64,000 nucleotides of DNA from Verrucomicrobiaceae bacterium (GCA_016795485.1 JAEUHM010000025.1:62001-126000); one strand, 5' to 3'. Positions 17,350 to 27,042 are shown, numbered from the stretch's first letter. Numbers and translations: made by a program. Notes: generated from the letters alone by a model not told the origin.

Positions 17350-18210
17350 TCACTGCAACCGCACAATCAACAAGCCAATGACGATCAGGACGGCAGCAAC
17401 GATACGCACGGCTCTGAACGGTTCTTTGAGAACGAACACAGCGAATAGGGAGCCAAACAGAACGCTGGTCTCACGCAATGCGGCAACAATGGCAATAGGA
17501 GCCTTGGTCATCGCCCAGATCGCGATGGTGTAAGAGATGAGTTGAAGCGCACCACCCAACAAACCACGCCGCCAATGACGTTGCATGGCCGGAAGGATGG
17601 CACGGCCTTCCCGAAAGAGCGCGTACGGGACCATGACCACCACCATCCCAACAAAGAGCCAAACCGAATAAGCGTGGGGATTCTTTGAAAGGCGTCCGCC
17701 AATCCCATCCACAACCGAATACGCACAAACCGTGAGCGCCGTGAAGAGCGCAAAACCAATAGCCTTGCGGTCAAGATGAGCCACGGCCCGTCCTCCACGC
17801 GATGAGAGCATGAAGACGCCAAGAATGAGCAGAACAATGCCAACCCAGCCAACCAGACTCTGCTTCTCTCCCATCCAGACCGCAGCAACCGTAGCCGTCA
17901 TCAGTGGAGCAGCCCCGCGCGCAATGGGATACACTTGCCCAAGATCTCCGGCCCGATAGCTCTCAATGAGACCAGCAAAATAGAAGAGATGAATCAGCAC
18001 GGAAGCCACCAGCCACGGCCATGCATCTGCATGAGGGACTCCAATGAAGGGCACGAAGGCCAAAGCAACAACCCCAGCACCCACGGAGATCAGCGTGGTG
18101 GTTAGCATTGGAGTGAGACCAGCCTTGATGAGAGTGTTCCATCCCGCATGAAACACGGCTGACAACAGTACGGCGAGAAATACAAAATTGTCAGCCGTAG
18201 ACATCATCAC
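17350..18210 (-). CDS. DMT-superfamily permease (EamA type)
   Basis: A 286-aa inner-membrane protein with about ten hydrophobic helices in two five-helix halves, the EamA layout. Recognisable pieces are FHAGWNTLIKAG in helix 1, YPIARGAAPLMTA and WVGIVLLILGVFMLS at the end of half one, then the parallel segments ISYTIAIWAMTKAPIAIVAA and LRETSVLFGSLFAVFVLKEP in half two. Family members export or import small metabolites, and the substrate cannot be told here. The sialidase-fold gene follows after 37 bases, so the permease may move a product of the secreted enzymes. Family assignment is firm. Confidence 0.88.
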   Translation of the reverse strand: MMMSTADNFVFLAVLLSAVFHAGWNTLIKAGLTPMLTTTLISVGAGVVALAFVPFIGVPHADAWPWLVASVLIHLFYFAGLIESYRAGDLGQVYPIARGAAPLMTATVAAVWMGEKQSLVGWVGIVLLILGVFMLSSRGGRAVAHLDRKAIGFALFTALTVCAYSVVDGIGGRLSKNPHAYSVWLFVGMVVVMVPYALFREGRAILPAMQRHWRRGLLGGALQLISYTIAIWAMTKAPIAIVAALRETSVLFGSLFAVFVLKEPFRAVRIVAAVLIVIGLLIVRLQ

Positions 18211-18303
18211 TTAGCGGCTAGCCACTTCTAACGCACTCAGGCGATGATGGTGAAATGGCATGCACTTTGGATGCCGATAAAGCGATGGAACTCTAAACAT
18301 GAC

Positions 18304-19647
18304 TCAGATCAACTCACTCAGAGGCCTTCCCGAGTCTACGATGAAGTTTGGACGACCCTGATGATCCGTGTAAGTGGTGTCCAAAGGCACGCCCATGTGG
18401 TGATAGATGGTTGCAGCGAGATCGCCGGGAGTCACGGGGCGCTCGTCAATCTCTCCACCATCCTTCGTGCTCGCTCCAATCACTTGTCCGTGACGAAAAC
18501 CTCCGCCTGCGAGGCACATGCTCATCACCACTGGCCAGTGATTGCGACCGTCCGTGCTCCCCTGCGTGCCGAGCGTCGGAGTGCGCCCAAACTCGCCCAT
18601 CGCAATAACCAGCGTGTCGTCCAGCATGCCGCGCTCCCTCAGATCGCTCACCAGTGTAGTGATCACGTGATCAAACACTGGCAGCAGCGGCCGCAGTCCA
18701 TTCCAAATACCGCCATACGGCGGGATGTTGTCTCCGTGATTGTCCCAGGTGCCGCTCGCGCTGTGATTGCTGAGGTCGATGGTCACAAACGATGAACCGC
18801 GCTCCACAAGACGTCGGGCCAACAAGGCTTGCTTTGCCCAATCGTGCTCACCAAAGCGATCTCGCACATTCTTGGGCTCCTTTTCCAAATCAAACGCCTC
18901 CTGTGCACGACCACCCGCAACAAGGTCGAATGCCTTTTGGCCAAATGCATCCATGGCGCTCATCATGCCACTCGAATCAATCTCTGCGCGCAAGCCGTCC
19001 ATCTGTCGACTGAGCGATTGGCGCGCCTGAGAGCGATCCATACTAAGTCCAGCGGGCAAACGAAACAGCTTTGAGGCATTGTTCCCATCAAACGGATCAT
19101 ACTGAGTGCCAAGGTAGCCACCCCAGGCCACATGAGAGCGTGACTTCATGTTAAGCACAACGTAAGGAGGCATCGCTGGGTGATTGGCACCATGATGCTT
19201 AGCGACGATGCTGCCGAAGGAAGGAAAATACTTCGCTTTTGGATTTGTGCGCGGCTCATTGGCCAGATTGGCAGTCTGCATGACCATGTTCGGCTCATGG
19301 TTACTGAATCGGCAATCGACCGAGCGAATCACAGTGAACTGATCGAGCATCGCGGCCTGCTTTGGCAAATACTCGCAAATGCTTACGCCAGGCAATTTCG
19401 TTCTGATCGTCTTAAACGGCCCGCGATTCTCAATGGGTCGGTCCGGCTTCGGGTCCCAGGTGTCGATGTGAGATGGACCGCCCGTCATCCAAAGCAGGAT
19501 CACCGATTTACCGCTCTTCGTTGCCTTGCCCTCGGCCCGCAATCTCATCAAACCAGGCAGCGTTAGGCCTCCCAAGCCAGCGAGGCTTGTCTTTAAGACG
19601 GAGCGACGGCTGTGCACGACGACTCCGTCCCTCAAACGCGGGTTCAT
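18304..19647 (-). CDS. DUF1501 protein (sulfatase-like fold, exported)
   Basis: A 447-aa DUF1501 protein. ATG 19647 is chosen over 19683 because it puts a Tat-like leader at the start (SRRSVLKTSLAGLGGLTLPG). Family marks are ILLWMTGGPSHIDTWDPKPD, VDCRFSNHEPNMVMQTANL, TIDLSNHSASGTWDNHGDN and VIAMGEFGRTPTLG. DUF1501 proteins share the alkaline-phosphatase/sulfatase fold but lack the usual Cys/Ser motif, and in this phylum they usually accompany cytochrome proteins with DUF1549/1553 or DUF1592 domains. One such protein is at 24544-26961. The gene is divergent from the DUF4838 gene with a 91-base gap. The function of the family is not established. Confidence 0.9.
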   Translation of the reverse strand: MNPRLRDGVVVHSRRSVLKTSLAGLGGLTLPGLMRLRAEGKATKSGKSVILLWMTGGPSHIDTWDPKPDRPIENRGPFKTIRTKLPGVSICEYLPKQAAMLDQFTVIRSVDCRFSNHEPNMVMQTANLANEPRTNPKAKYFPSFGSIVAKHHGANHPAMPPYVVLNMKSRSHVAWGGYLGTQYDPFDGNNASKLFRLPAGLSMDRSQARQSLSRQMDGLRAEIDSSGMMSAMDAFGQKAFDLVAGGRAQEAFDLEKEPKNVRDRFGEHDWAKQALLARRLVERGSSFVTIDLSNHSASGTWDNHGDNIPPYGGIWNGLRPLLPVFDHVITTLVSDLRERGMLDDTLVIAMGEFGRTPTLGTQGSTDGRNHWPVVMSMCLAGGGFRHGQVIGASTKDGGEIDERPVTPGDLAATIYHHMGVPLDTTYTDHQGRPNFIVDSGRPLSELI

Positions 19648-19738
19648 GAAGGTGAAGGCATGTCGGTGGTCGCTACCGGGCATGTGTGAACCTACGCATC
19701 GGATGAAACAGCCCTGTCATCACGTGGGTATTCTTGGC

Positions 19739-21505
19739 ATGCGACTCGCGCTGCTTCTTCTCCTGCCCCTGCTCCTTCACGCTCAAGACGAGCGTGTCAT
19801 TCATCACTCTGCGGATGCCAGCGAGTCGACACGATGGGCGGCGAAAGAACTGCAACGGCTCGTTTTGGCCGCCACGGGCGAGACGATGGTCGTTTCGACG
19901 GAAGGCAGCTCAAACGCAGCCATTCGTCTCATATCGGATGATTCGTTGCCAAGGGATGGTTTTGCGATTCGCGCAGAGGACGGTAGCATTGTCATAGCAG
20001 GCAATGAGAGTGAACCGAAGGGCACTTGGGAGCTGCCGAGCCACGGGATCATGTGGGGTGCGTTTGAGTTCGCGGAGCGGTTTCTCGGAGTGCGCTGGCT
20101 GTTTCCTGGGCCGCTGGGTGAGGATGTGCCGAAGCGTGAACGGTTGTCGTTAGATCTTAAAGAGGAGATTCGCGGCCAGCCGGGCTTTGCGGCGCGTTCC
20201 TTAGCCTATCTTGGCGAGAGTGATCGCGAGATCGTGCATCGCTTTCAGCCGGTGCTCGATTGGATGAAGCATCAGCGGCTTACCAACGCGCTGCATCCCT
20301 TTGCTACCGGCTATGGGCACTCGTGGGACGACTATTTGAAGCCTGCGGACATCGAGGCGCATCCCGAGTGGAAGCCTTCGAGTGGCAACTTCGAGCGCAA
20401 TGGCAAGGTGACCTTCTTCTGCACTACCGCGCCCAGTTTGGTGGAGCTGTTCGCCAAACGCGTCATCGAAAGCATGGACCGCAACCCGAAGCGGGAGATG
20501 ACGAGCATCTCGCCCACCGACGGCGGCGGCTTTTGCACCTGCGAGCGCTGCAAGCCGCTCATTGACACCGATCCGCATGGCAAACCGAGTCACGCACGGG
20601 CGATGCTGACGTTTTACCAACAAGTCGGCGAAATCATCGCCCGCGGGCGGCCAGGGCGCAGGCTCGGCGGCTTCGTGTATTACAACTACCAGTATCCGCC
20701 CGCGAACGCGCCGAAACTGCCGGACAACGTGAGCCTCTGCTGGGCACCGCTGAACTACTACGGCTACGGATTGCTCAAGACGGTGTATCGCGCCGAGTTC
20801 GAGAGCGCGATGCAGCGCTGGAGCGAGATCACGCCGCATCTCTTCTATCACAACTACTCCACTTGGATGCGAAGTTTCCACGGCGCGCCACTGCCGGTGA
20901 GTCTCGACACCTTGAAGTGCGAGCTGCCTACTGCCGCGCAAAACCAAGCCTGGGGAGCGCGCATGGTCGGCACCAGCGCCTGGGGCGTGAACGCGCCAAT
21001 CAATTACCTGCTCGCCAAACAGCTCTGGAATCCGCAGATCGATGTTAGCGCCCCGCTCAATGAGTGGCTCGAACGCGCCTACGGCGCCGGCTGGCGGCAC
21101 ATGCGTGCGCTTTATGACGAGCTCGACGCGAAGATGCTCGCGCACAAGCAAGCGCAGTCGCCCATCTACAAAGGCAGTCAATGTGAGGTGAACGAGGACG
21201 TGATGAAGACGGTGTACGCGCCGCTGTTTCCCTCAATGGAGAAACACTACTGCGCCACGCTCGCCGAATGCGCCAGCGACACACACCGCGCCCGCCTCGC
21301 GATGTTCGGCGACAATCTCACGCAACTTCACTTTGCGCTGCGAAAGGCCGGATTGATCGCGGACGATGCCCAATCGCTCTTTCACCGCGATGACGCAGCC
21401 TTTGCCGCCTTCTTGAAGCAAATGCAGACCACCTTCAGCCTCCACCACGACAAACACGGCCTCGATCACGGCCCGATCTGGAAAGGCGAGTGGCGGGAGC
21501 CCTGA
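19739..21505 (+). CDS. Secreted DUF4838 (glycoside-hydrolase-like) protein
   Basis: A 588-aa protein. The frame is open back to 19526, but ATG 19739 gives a proper signal peptide (MRLALLLLLPLLLHAQ). The N-terminal part (STRWAAKELQRLVLAATGE, DGFAIRAEDGSIVIAGNE, GAFEFAERFLGVRWLFPG) looks like the small N-terminal domain of GH20/GH67 enzymes. It is followed by the DUF4838 core with FCTTAPSLVELF, TSISPTDGGGFCTCERCKPL and HLFYHNYSTWM. DUF4838 proteins are thought to act on glycans, but the reaction is unproven. It stands with a sialidase-fold gene, a sulfatase and a cytochrome gene in one plus-strand run, consistent with degradation of a sulfated polysaccharide. Confidence 0.85.
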   Translation: MRLALLLLLPLLLHAQDERVIHHSADASESTRWAAKELQRLVLAATGETMVVSTEGSSNAAIRLISDDSLPRDGFAIRAEDGSIVIAGNESEPKGTWELPSHGIMWGAFEFAERFLGVRWLFPGPLGEDVPKRERLSLDLKEEIRGQPGFAARSLAYLGESDREIVHRFQPVLDWMKHQRLTNALHPFATGYGHSWDDYLKPADIEAHPEWKPSSGNFERNGKVTFFCTTAPSLVELFAKRVIESMDRNPKREMTSISPTDGGGFCTCERCKPLIDTDPHGKPSHARAMLTFYQQVGEIIARGRPGRRLGGFVYYNYQYPPANAPKLPDNVSLCWAPLNYYGYGLLKTVYRAEFESAMQRWSEITPHLFYHNYSTWMRSFHGAPLPVSLDTLKCELPTAAQNQAWGARMVGTSAWGVNAPINYLLAKQLWNPQIDVSAPLNEWLERAYGAGWRHMRALYDELDAKMLAHKQAQSPIYKGSQCEVNEDVMKTVYAPLFPSMEKHYCATLAECASDTHRARLAMFGDNLTQLHFALRKAGLIADDAQSLFHRDDAAFAAFLKQMQTTFSLHHDKHGLDHGPIWKGEWREP

Positions 21506-21554
21506 ACTTACATTGCATGTCAGGCCACCATCCACCTCTGCGTTTCCCTAGCAC

Positions 21555-22682
21555 ATGAACAACACCGCCCTGCTGCTGTCTCTTTTCGCTCTCAGTTCTC
21601 CCATCTTCGCCGCGAATGAATCGCCGGAGGACATCAAGATCCGCGAGGGCATTCCTTTCGGTGGTGACTTCAAACCGCAGCCGAAGGTCGGTGCATTTGT
21701 CGTCGTGGGGCATGGGGCAAGCATTTTGACCTCGAAGGACGATGGCAAGACGTGGAAGCAAGCCTTCTTCGCCGCGCCCGGCGCGGATCATGGGCCGTGG
21801 GCCACGAAGGCGGTCGCTTATACGAATGGTGTCTTCGCCGTGCCGGTCGGTTGGGGTGCCTCGACGATCTATTTGGCCTCCGATGATGCGCTGAACTGGC
21901 GTCATCTCACCAGCGGCACGTCAAAGCTGCCGGAGGGCAAGGGCGATGCCCGCGTGATGCCCGGAGCGTGGGGCATCGCGGGTGGCAAAGGCACTTTTGT
22001 CACCAGCGGCTACATGACCTTTGCCGCCACGTCCGACTTCGGGAAGACTTTTGATGCCTTCGGCATGTGGGGGAAGTTCAAAGACGATCCGCGGGGCAAG
22101 CTGAGCACGCATCACGTCGGCGCGGTGTATTGTGGCGACGCCAGCGGGCGCTTCCTCGCGCTCGGTGACAATCGCGGCGACTCCGGCCCGAAGTTTGGCA
22201 ATCTCTTCGCCAGCGATGATGCGGGCAAGACCTGGAAATGGCTCACGCCGAAAGGTCTCGATGCCTCCATCGGTCGCGGCACGCTCGAGTGCAACGGCAA
22301 GCTGCTCGTGATGACCGACAAAGACGCCGCGAACGCGTGGACGAGCACCGACAACGGCGAGACCTGGCACGGCCCGCACGCCACCGGCACGCAACGCGCC
22401 ACTTTGAGCGTCGTGGGCGGCGAGTTTTGGCTCTGCGGCAAAAAATCCCGCGCCAGCACCGACGGCAAAACCTGGCGCGACCTCCCGGCCGCCGTCCCCG
22501 AAGGCCTCGTCATCGCCAGCGACCAAGGCACGCTCGTGATCATCCACCAACAACGCTTCAACATCCTCCGCAGCACCGACAGCGGCAAAACCTGGACCGA
22601 AGTCCACACCTACACCCCACCCGACATCAAAGGCGGCGCCCAAGGCCTGCGCGATGGGGCATGGGGGCTGGTGGCTCCGTAA
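21555..22682 (+). CDS. Secreted BNR/Asp-box propeller protein
   Basis: A 375-aa protein with a signal peptide (MNNTALLLSLFALSSPIFA). At least five Asp-box type repeats are visible: TSKDDGKTWK, ASDDAGKTWKW, TSTDNGETWHG, ASTDGKTWRD and STDSGKTWTE, spaced as in a beta-propeller of the sialidase or Ycf48 kind. No complete sialidase arginine triad is evident, so it may bind rather than cut. It starts 49 bases after the DUF4838 gene and is followed after 18 bases by the small broken gene that leads into the sulfatase, so the run is probably one operon. Fold assignment is firm; activity is unknown. Confidence 0.82.
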   Translation: MNNTALLLSLFALSSPIFAANESPEDIKIREGIPFGGDFKPQPKVGAFVVVGHGASILTSKDDGKTWKQAFFAAPGADHGPWATKAVAYTNGVFAVPVGWGASTIYLASDDALNWRHLTSGTSKLPEGKGDARVMPGAWGIAGGKGTFVTSGYMTFAATSDFGKTFDAFGMWGKFKDDPRGKLSTHHVGAVYCGDASGRFLALGDNRGDSGPKFGNLFASDDAGKTWKWLTPKGLDASIGRGTLECNGKLLVMTDKDAANAWTSTDNGETWHGPHATGTQRATLSVVGGEFWLCGKKSRASTDGKTWRDLPAAVPEGLVIASDQGTLVIIHQQRFNILRSTDSGKTWTEVHTYTPPDIKGGAQGLRDGAWGLVAP

Positions 22683-22700
22683 ACCCGCTTGATCACATTC

Positions 22701-23027
22701 ATGAAGAAGACTTATCAACTCCTCATTCATGGGCATGGATTTAACGTGGCTATAGATGATGCGTCAGGAAAGATACGCGGCTTTTTCACAGCCAGACGAA
22801 TCAAGGCTTCAAGTCATGACGAAGCGCTTCGCTTGGGATTGGAACACTTCTAACTTGAGAAGAAAATCGAAAGTCTAGTTGAGGGGTCCGTTGCGAATGG
22901 CGCACGTCCTCAGTTTGAAGTGGATGAGTTGTTCGTAGTGCCGATTTGGAAGACGCTTTTTCGCCGTTTTCGACCTGGTCTCATTTTCTATGAAGAGGAA
23001 GAGAATCAATCATCCACCAATCCATGA
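22701..23027 (+). pseudogene. Small conserved-looking gene broken by one in-frame TAA
   Basis: From ATG 22701 the frame reads 50 codons (MKKTYQLLIHGHGFNVAIDD... ending LGLEHF), meets TAA at 22851-22853, and then stays open in the same frame for 57 more codons (LEKKIESLVEGSVANG..., FEVDELFVVPIW...) to a TGA at 23025-23027. That final TGA overlaps the ATG of the sulfatase at 23024 (ATGA), which is the normal arrangement of coupled genes. The protein-like sequence continues across the TAA, so this reads best as a single ~108-codon gene with a recent nonsense mutation, or a sequencing error. From memory it resembles ~100-residue conserved hypothetical proteins with a 'GF.T.R...A' pattern; no function is known to me. 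Confidence 0.7.
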
Positions 23028-24487
23028 ACAAGCAGGCTTCGACTGCTATGAGATGTCTCATCATCATCCTTTCGTCATTCGTCATTCTGGTTTCGTCATT
23101 GGCCGCGGCTCCGCCGAACATCCTCTTCATCCTCACCGATGACCAGGGCTGGGCCACGCTCGGATGCTACGGCTCGAAAAAGGTGCCCACGCCGAATCTG
23201 GATCGTCTCGCGGGCGAGGGCGTGAGGTTCACGGATGCTTATGTGATGCCGCAGTGCACGCCGACACGGGCGGCGTTGCTCACGGGGCAGCACACGGCGC
23301 GGAATGGGATGTGGCATGTCATTCCGTGGTATGGGCTGCCTTGGGCGAGGATGCAGGAACCGGCGTTTCGCGAGCAATTGCCGCGTGAGTGGCCGACGTT
23401 GCCGAAGGAGTTGCGCAAGGCGGGCTATCGCACAGGCATGGCGGGCAAATGGCATCTCACCACGGGTGCGGATGGCGACTACACGCATCTGCGAGCGGGC
23501 GATGCGCACGGCTTTGACTACGTCGCGCCGCGAGGCCCGGGCACGCAGAACGAGGGCGACAAATGGGTCGATCACCTCACCGATTCGGCCATCGGGTTCA
23601 TTCGCGAGCGCAAGGACAAGCCGTGGTTCTTTTATCTCGCGCATCACACGCTGCATGGCGTGGTCTCTGCGCCGCCGGAGTTGGTGAAAAAGCATCGCGA
23701 TGCCGGTGCGCCGGAGACTGGCATGTTCAACGCGACCTATCTCGCCGCCATCGAGCATCTCGACACGAGCGTCGGCCGCCTCATGGCCACGCTCGATGAA
23801 ACGAAGCAGCGCGAGAACACGCTCATCGTCTTCCTCTCCGACAACGGCGGCCTCGACACGAACTACAACACGAACACCACCGGCCAGCTCACGATCAAAA
23901 CGCAGGAGTTCGACAACGCGCCGCTTCGCGCCGGCAAAGGCTCGCCCTACGAAGGCGGCATCCGCGTGCCTTGCCTCGTCCGCTGGCCCGCGAGCGTGAA
24001 AGCCGGTCAGGTGTGTTCGACGCCGGTGCATGTGACCGATTGGATGCCTACACTGCTTGCCGCGGCAGGTCGTGACACAGGCACTCCTGCCTGTGATGGC
24101 ACCAATTTGATGCCGCTCCTCCACGGCGAAACACTCCCCGAGCGTCCGCTCTACTTTCACATGCCGCTTTACGACCTCCGCTGGGCCGCCACGCCCTGCG
24201 CGGTGATCCGCGAGGGCGATTGGAAGCTCATCGAGCACTTCGGCGACTCCTTTGACGAAAACCTGCACTACCAACCCGGCCGCAAACTCGAGCTCTTCAA
24301 CCTCCGCGAAGACCTCAGCGAGTCGCAAAACCTCGCCACCACTGAAAATGCCCGCGCCGAGGCGATGAGCGCCAAACTGCGCACCTGGCTCGAATCCATC
24401 CCCACGCCTATTCCAGCCGAAAATCCGCACTTTGATCCGAAGCGACAGTTTGAGGAGACGAAGACCAAGCAGGCGTGGAATCCGTGA
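23024..24487 (+). CDS. Secreted arylsulfatase
   Basis: A 487-aa type I sulfatase with a signal peptide (cleavage near residue 29). Metal-binding D39 and D40 lie in LTDDQGW. The formylglycine cysteine is C78 in CTPTR, followed by AALLTGQHTARNG. Other expected parts are GMAGKWHL (Lys and His), FYLAHHTLHG (His), FLSDNGG (Asp-Asn) and GKGSPYEGGIRVPCLVRWP. It is a fully equipped sulfatase of the arylsulfatase A branch. Its ATG overlaps the stop of the small broken gene. The multi-domain cytochrome gene follows after 56 bases. It probably removes sulfate from a glycan outside the cell; the substrate is unknown. Confidence 0.93.
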   Translation: MNKQASTAMRCLIIILSSFVILVSSLAAAPPNILFILTDDQGWATLGCYGSKKVPTPNLDRLAGEGVRFTDAYVMPQCTPTRAALLTGQHTARNGMWHVIPWYGLPWARMQEPAFREQLPREWPTLPKELRKAGYRTGMAGKWHLTTGADGDYTHLRAGDAHGFDYVAPRGPGTQNEGDKWVDHLTDSAIGFIRERKDKPWFFYLAHHTLHGVVSAPPELVKKHRDAGAPETGMFNATYLAAIEHLDTSVGRLMATLDETKQRENTLIVFLSDNGGLDTNYNTNTTGQLTIKTQEFDNAPLRAGKGSPYEGGIRVPCLVRWPASVKAGQVCSTPVHVTDWMPTLLAAAGRDTGTPACDGTNLMPLLHGETLPERPLYFHMPLYDLRWAATPCAVIREGDWKLIEHFGDSFDENLHYQPGRKLELFNLREDLSESQNLATTENARAEAMSAKLRTWLESIPTPIPAENPHFDPKRQFEETKTKQAWNP

Positions 24488-24543
24488 GGCGTTGGAGTCA
24501 GAAAAGCGCCGACCGGACGTTTCAGCTTCATCGAACCGGCCTG

Positions 24544-26961
24544 ATGAAACGCTTTTTACTGCCTCTGATCCTCACCGCCACCGCCGCCAGCGCGGCGGGC
24601 AAGATCGACTCCAAGGTCACCGCGTTCATGCAGACCTACTGCATGAGCTGCCACGGTGAAAAGAAGCATAAAGGCGACTTTCGCGTCGATACGCTGCAAA
24701 TCAGCCAGACCGCCGCTGATGCGGAGAACTGGCAGCTCGTGCTCGACAACCTGCATCTCGGCGAGATGCCGCCGGAGGATGAAAAGCAGCCGAAACCCGC
24801 CGAGGTGGAGCCGGTGACGGAGTGGATTCAGGGCGAACTGCGCCGCGCGGCGCTCGCTCTCAGCGGACAGAAGGGCGAGGTGGTGTTGCGGCGGCTGAAC
24901 CGCTTCGAGTATGAGAACACCATCGAGGATATCTTTGATGTGCGCGGCGATTTCACCGTTGGCTTTCCCGAGGACGCCGTGAGCGGCGGCTTCAACAACA
25001 ACGGCGGCGCGTTGATGCTCTCTGCCGAGCAGCTTGGCGAATACATGAAGGCTGCGGACTTCATCCTCAGCCGCGCCATCGTCACTAAACCGCGTCCGGA
25101 GACACGGCTCGTCACCTTCACGCTCAAGGACATCGAGGACCGCCGCAAGGCGCGCGAGGAGGAGCGGCTGCGGCGCCTCGGCGGCAAGGACGATCCGGGC
25201 TACACGCTCACGCCGGCGGAGAAGAAGCGCCGCGAACAACAGAAGGCCACGGGCAACTACGGCGAGCCGTTTTACCCGCCGTGGGGTCAGGACATGCTCA
25301 TCCCCGTGATGTATAAAAAGCCGGACACGAAGGAGTTCCTCCAGGTGCGCGAGCCGGGCTGGTATCGCTTCAAGGTCGTGGCCTACGCCGTGCGCAATGA
25401 GGGCAAAATCATGCGCCTCCAGGTCTCGCACGGCAGTGACAACCGCGAGGAGCCGCAGACCATCGCGGGCATCACGCAGCTCACAGATGAGACGCCGCGC
25501 GAGATCGAATACCGCGTCTATCTGCAACCAAACCAGCGCGTGCAGGTGTCCATGCTCGATGGCACGAACTGGCTGCCCGGCTCACGCATCCTGGAGGACA
25601 AATCGCCCGCCATCGCGATCAAGCGCATCGAGTTTGAAGGCCCGCTCATCGACCAATGGCCGCCGAAGGGGCATCAGGCCATCTTTGGCAAACGCGAGAT
25701 CGCGAACATCGACGAGGCCGACGTGCCGCAGGTGCTGCGCGACTTCGCGCCGAAGCTCTTTCGCCGTCCGGTCGAAAGCAGCGTCGTGGAAGAGTTTGTC
25801 GCGTTTTACCAGCAGCAGCTCAAAGAGGTGTCCGCGCTCGACGCCTTCAAGCTCACGATGAAGGCCATGATGACCTCGCCGCAGTTTTTGTATCACCAGG
25901 AGCCTGCGGACAAGGTGGATGACTTCGCGCTGGCGAACCGCCTCTCGTATTTCCTCTGGCGCAGCATGCCCGACGACGAGCTGATGCGCCTCGCCTCGCA
26001 AAACGCGCTCTCAAAGCCCGCCGAGCTGAAAAAGCAGACCGCGCGGCTGCTCGCCGATCCGCGCGCGGAGCGCTTCCTGCGCGATTTCACCGGCCAGTGG
26101 CTGCAAACGACGAAAGTCGGCGAGATGCAGCCCGACAAGTCGCTCTATCCCGAATACGACGAGGATCTCGAACGCGCGATGGTGCAGGAGACGCAGCTCT
26201 TCATCCGTGAACTGCTTGTGAACGACCTCAGCATCGCCAATCTGCTCGACTCTGACTGGACGATTCTCAACGACCGCCTCGCGCGGCATTACGGCATCGA
26301 GGGCGTCAGCGGAAATGAGTTCCGCAAAGTCAGCCTCGACAAGTCGAAGAGCGTTCGCGGCGGCCTGCTCACCCACGCGAGCATCCTCAGCATCACCAGC
26401 AACGGCACCACCACCTCGCCCGTGGTGCGCGGCGTGTGGCTGCTGGAGCGTTTGCTCGGCACACCCGCGCCGCCACCGCCGCCCGATGTGCCGCCCATCG
26501 AGCCCGACATTCGAGGTGCCAGCACCATCAACGAACAGCTCGCCAGGCATCGCGACATCGCCCAATGCGCCGCCTGCCATGCCAAAATCGATCCGTATGG
26601 CATCGCGCTCGAAAACTTCGACGTCACCGGCGGCTGGCGCGTGAACTACCGCGCCCTCGTCGAAGCCAAAAACGGCCGCAAAACCCTCGGCGAAGGAAAG
26701 CCGGTCCAACCCACCGACAAACTGCCCAAACTCGGATCGTTCGGCGGCTTCACCGAGTTCCGGTCCTTGTTGAAGAAGAACGAGACCCTTGTCTTCCACA
26801 ACGTCGCCGAAAAACTCGCCACCTACGCCCTCGGCCGCAGCCTCGGCTTCGCCGACCGCGAGCACATCGACCAGATCGTCCAAAGCACCCGCGCGAACGG
26901 CGGCGGAATGCGGACGATGATCGGCACGCTCGTGATGAGCCCGTTGTTCCGTCGGCCGTAA
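24544..26961 (+). CDS. Multi-domain c-type cytochrome protein (DUF1587/1592/1588/1585)
   Basis: An 805-aa exported protein. ATG 24544 is preferred over 24475 because it gives a signal peptide (MKRFLLPLILTATAASAAG). A haem-binding CMSCH follows at residues 33-37. Later parts fit the planctomycete cytochrome set: DUF1587 (VVLRRLNRFEYENTIEDIF), a carbohydrate-binding-like middle domain, DUF1595/1592 (FALANRLSYFLWRSMPDDEL), DUF1588 (GGLLTHASILSITSNGTTTS, then CAACHAKIDPYG) and DUF1585 at the C-terminus (GRSLGFADREHIDQIV). The second CAACH may hold another haem. Such proteins are abundant in this phylum with DUF1501 or DUF1552 partners, and a role in periplasmic oxidation of sugars or lipids is proposed but not shown. 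Confidence 0.92.
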   Translation: MKRFLLPLILTATAASAAGKIDSKVTAFMQTYCMSCHGEKKHKGDFRVDTLQISQTAADAENWQLVLDNLHLGEMPPEDEKQPKPAEVEPVTEWIQGELRRAALALSGQKGEVVLRRLNRFEYENTIEDIFDVRGDFTVGFPEDAVSGGFNNNGGALMLSAEQLGEYMKAADFILSRAIVTKPRPETRLVTFTLKDIEDRRKAREEERLRRLGGKDDPGYTLTPAEKKRREQQKATGNYGEPFYPPWGQDMLIPVMYKKPDTKEFLQVREPGWYRFKVVAYAVRNEGKIMRLQVSHGSDNREEPQTIAGITQLTDETPREIEYRVYLQPNQRVQVSMLDGTNWLPGSRILEDKSPAIAIKRIEFEGPLIDQWPPKGHQAIFGKREIANIDEADVPQVLRDFAPKLFRRPVESSVVEEFVAFYQQQLKEVSALDAFKLTMKAMMTSPQFLYHQEPADKVDDFALANRLSYFLWRSMPDDELMRLASQNALSKPAELKKQTARLLADPRAERFLRDFTGQWLQTTKVGEMQPDKSLYPEYDEDLERAMVQETQLFIRELLVNDLSIANLLDSDWTILNDRLARHYGIEGVSGNEFRKVSLDKSKSVRGGLLTHASILSITSNGTTTSPVVRGVWLLERLLGTPAPPPPPDVPPIEPDIRGASTINEQLARHRDIAQCAACHAKIDPYGIALENFDVTGGWRVNYRALVEAKNGRKTLGEGKPVQPTDKLPKLGSFGGFTEFRSLLKKNETLVFHNVAEKLATYALGRSLGFADREHIDQIVQSTRANGGGMRTMIGTLVMSPLFRRP

Positions 26962-27042
26962 AATCGCCATTGGGCATGTCGTGAGACTAGCCCTGAGGTT
27001 TTTGATGCAGCTTTGGTGGGGATCGTTACTGTGTCGTTGTTT

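Noticed and set aside
16260-17381. Plus-strand frame of 373 codons
   Set aside because: It is antisense to the sialidase-fold gene with its signal peptide and has a His/Arg-rich shadow composition.
23096-24430. Minus-strand frame of 444 codons opposite the sulfatase
   Set aside because: The plus-strand frame has all sulfatase motifs, and the opposite frame is an Arg/Ala-rich shadow caused by GC-rich third positions. The same applies to antisense frames at 20201-21181, 21921-22736, 24556-25527 and 26011-26970.
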